Source: Candidatus Paceibacter sp. (GTDB lineage: Bacteria; Patescibacteriota; Minisyncoccia; Phycocordibacterales; JABAAK01). From it: a stretch of 6,102 bases of DNA. Position numbers and translations under genes: made by a program. Within the stretch, counting starts at the first letter, position 1. Each line of letters begins with the position of its first letter. The stretch covers positions 1 to 6,102 of the forward strand of contig JABAAK010000107.1 of assembly GCA_014238775.1 (NCBI GenBank), given 5' to 3'. Below the pieces are notes generated by a model. The model had not been told where the DNA came from and did no database searches. It saw only the letters and a program-made list of their open reading frames with translations. Shown piece after piece: positions 6,057-6,102 of this stretch.

Positions 6057-6102
6057 CGGATATAGTGATGCGTCAAACCATAATCGATGCCTGAATTTAA
6101 TA

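Larger units (their letters stand above)
5885..6102. other. Non-coding right end of the window
   Basis: No frame longer than about 20 codons on either strand looks coding. Besides the palindrome and the stem-forming repeat, there is an AT-rich tract at 6021-6039. It reads TATAAATA on the reverse strand (6037-6030) and TTTATATT on the forward strand, either of which could be an archaeal TATA box. On the forward strand the nearest ATG (6068) opens only eight codons. No tRNA, rRNA or CRISPR is seen. Confidence 0.5.

Noticed and set aside
6065..6094. C/D-box guide RNA suggested by GTGATGC and CTGA
   Set aside because: The boxes are imperfect and only about 30 nt apart, too close for a C-D'-C'-D guide RNA.

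Overview
The window is AT-rich DNA that looks like a mesophilic ammonia-oxidising archaeon (Nitrososphaerota/Thaumarchaeota, Nitrosopumilus-type). I infer this from three things: the style of the giant surface protein (AKAGD-type Ig-like modules paired with DUF5011-like modules, many N-x-S/T sequons, LVIVD repeats), frequent ATA/AGA/ACA codons, and an integrase-like remnant whose N-terminus (NPDIKRWYEN) is typical of thaumarchaeal tyrosine recombinases. No marker gene is present, so the lineage is not proven.

Positions 3-5255 (+) are a single open frame with no frameshift. It runs off the left edge, so the true start and any signal peptide lie outside the window. It encodes a very large, presumably secreted protein of at least 1,750 residues. 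In order it has a zinc metallopeptidase domain (HEYGH plus downstream EGWAD), a beta-sandwich domain, a Gly-Ser linker, two Ig-like domains, a second copy of the beta-sandwich domain, two Ig+DUF5011-like units, a seven-blade LVIVD-type beta-propeller, and a third Ig+DUF5011-like unit at the extreme C-terminus. There is no C-terminal membrane anchor.

Positions 5256-5389 are intergenic. They hold an imperfect inverted repeat and T-rich DNA between convergent genes. Positions 5390-5640 (-) encode a small Lys/Asp-rich helical protein of unknown function whose ATG start and FGGKK N-terminus appear separated from the rest by a one-base deletion in a homopolymer. Head-to-head with it, 5639-5884 (+) is a broken integrase-like gene spread over two frames. 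Its N-terminal motif is joined almost directly to what looks like the C-terminal tail, with the catalytic core missing.

Positions 5885-6102 contain no gene I can support. They hold a perfect 22-bp palindrome, a longer imperfect stem-forming repeat and a TATA-like tract. The layout suggests a stable surface-protein gene next to a decaying mobile-element scar. The small broken genes are probably not functionally linked to the giant protein. I see no convincing new multi-gene system; the most unusual object is the protease-adhesin-propeller protein itself.
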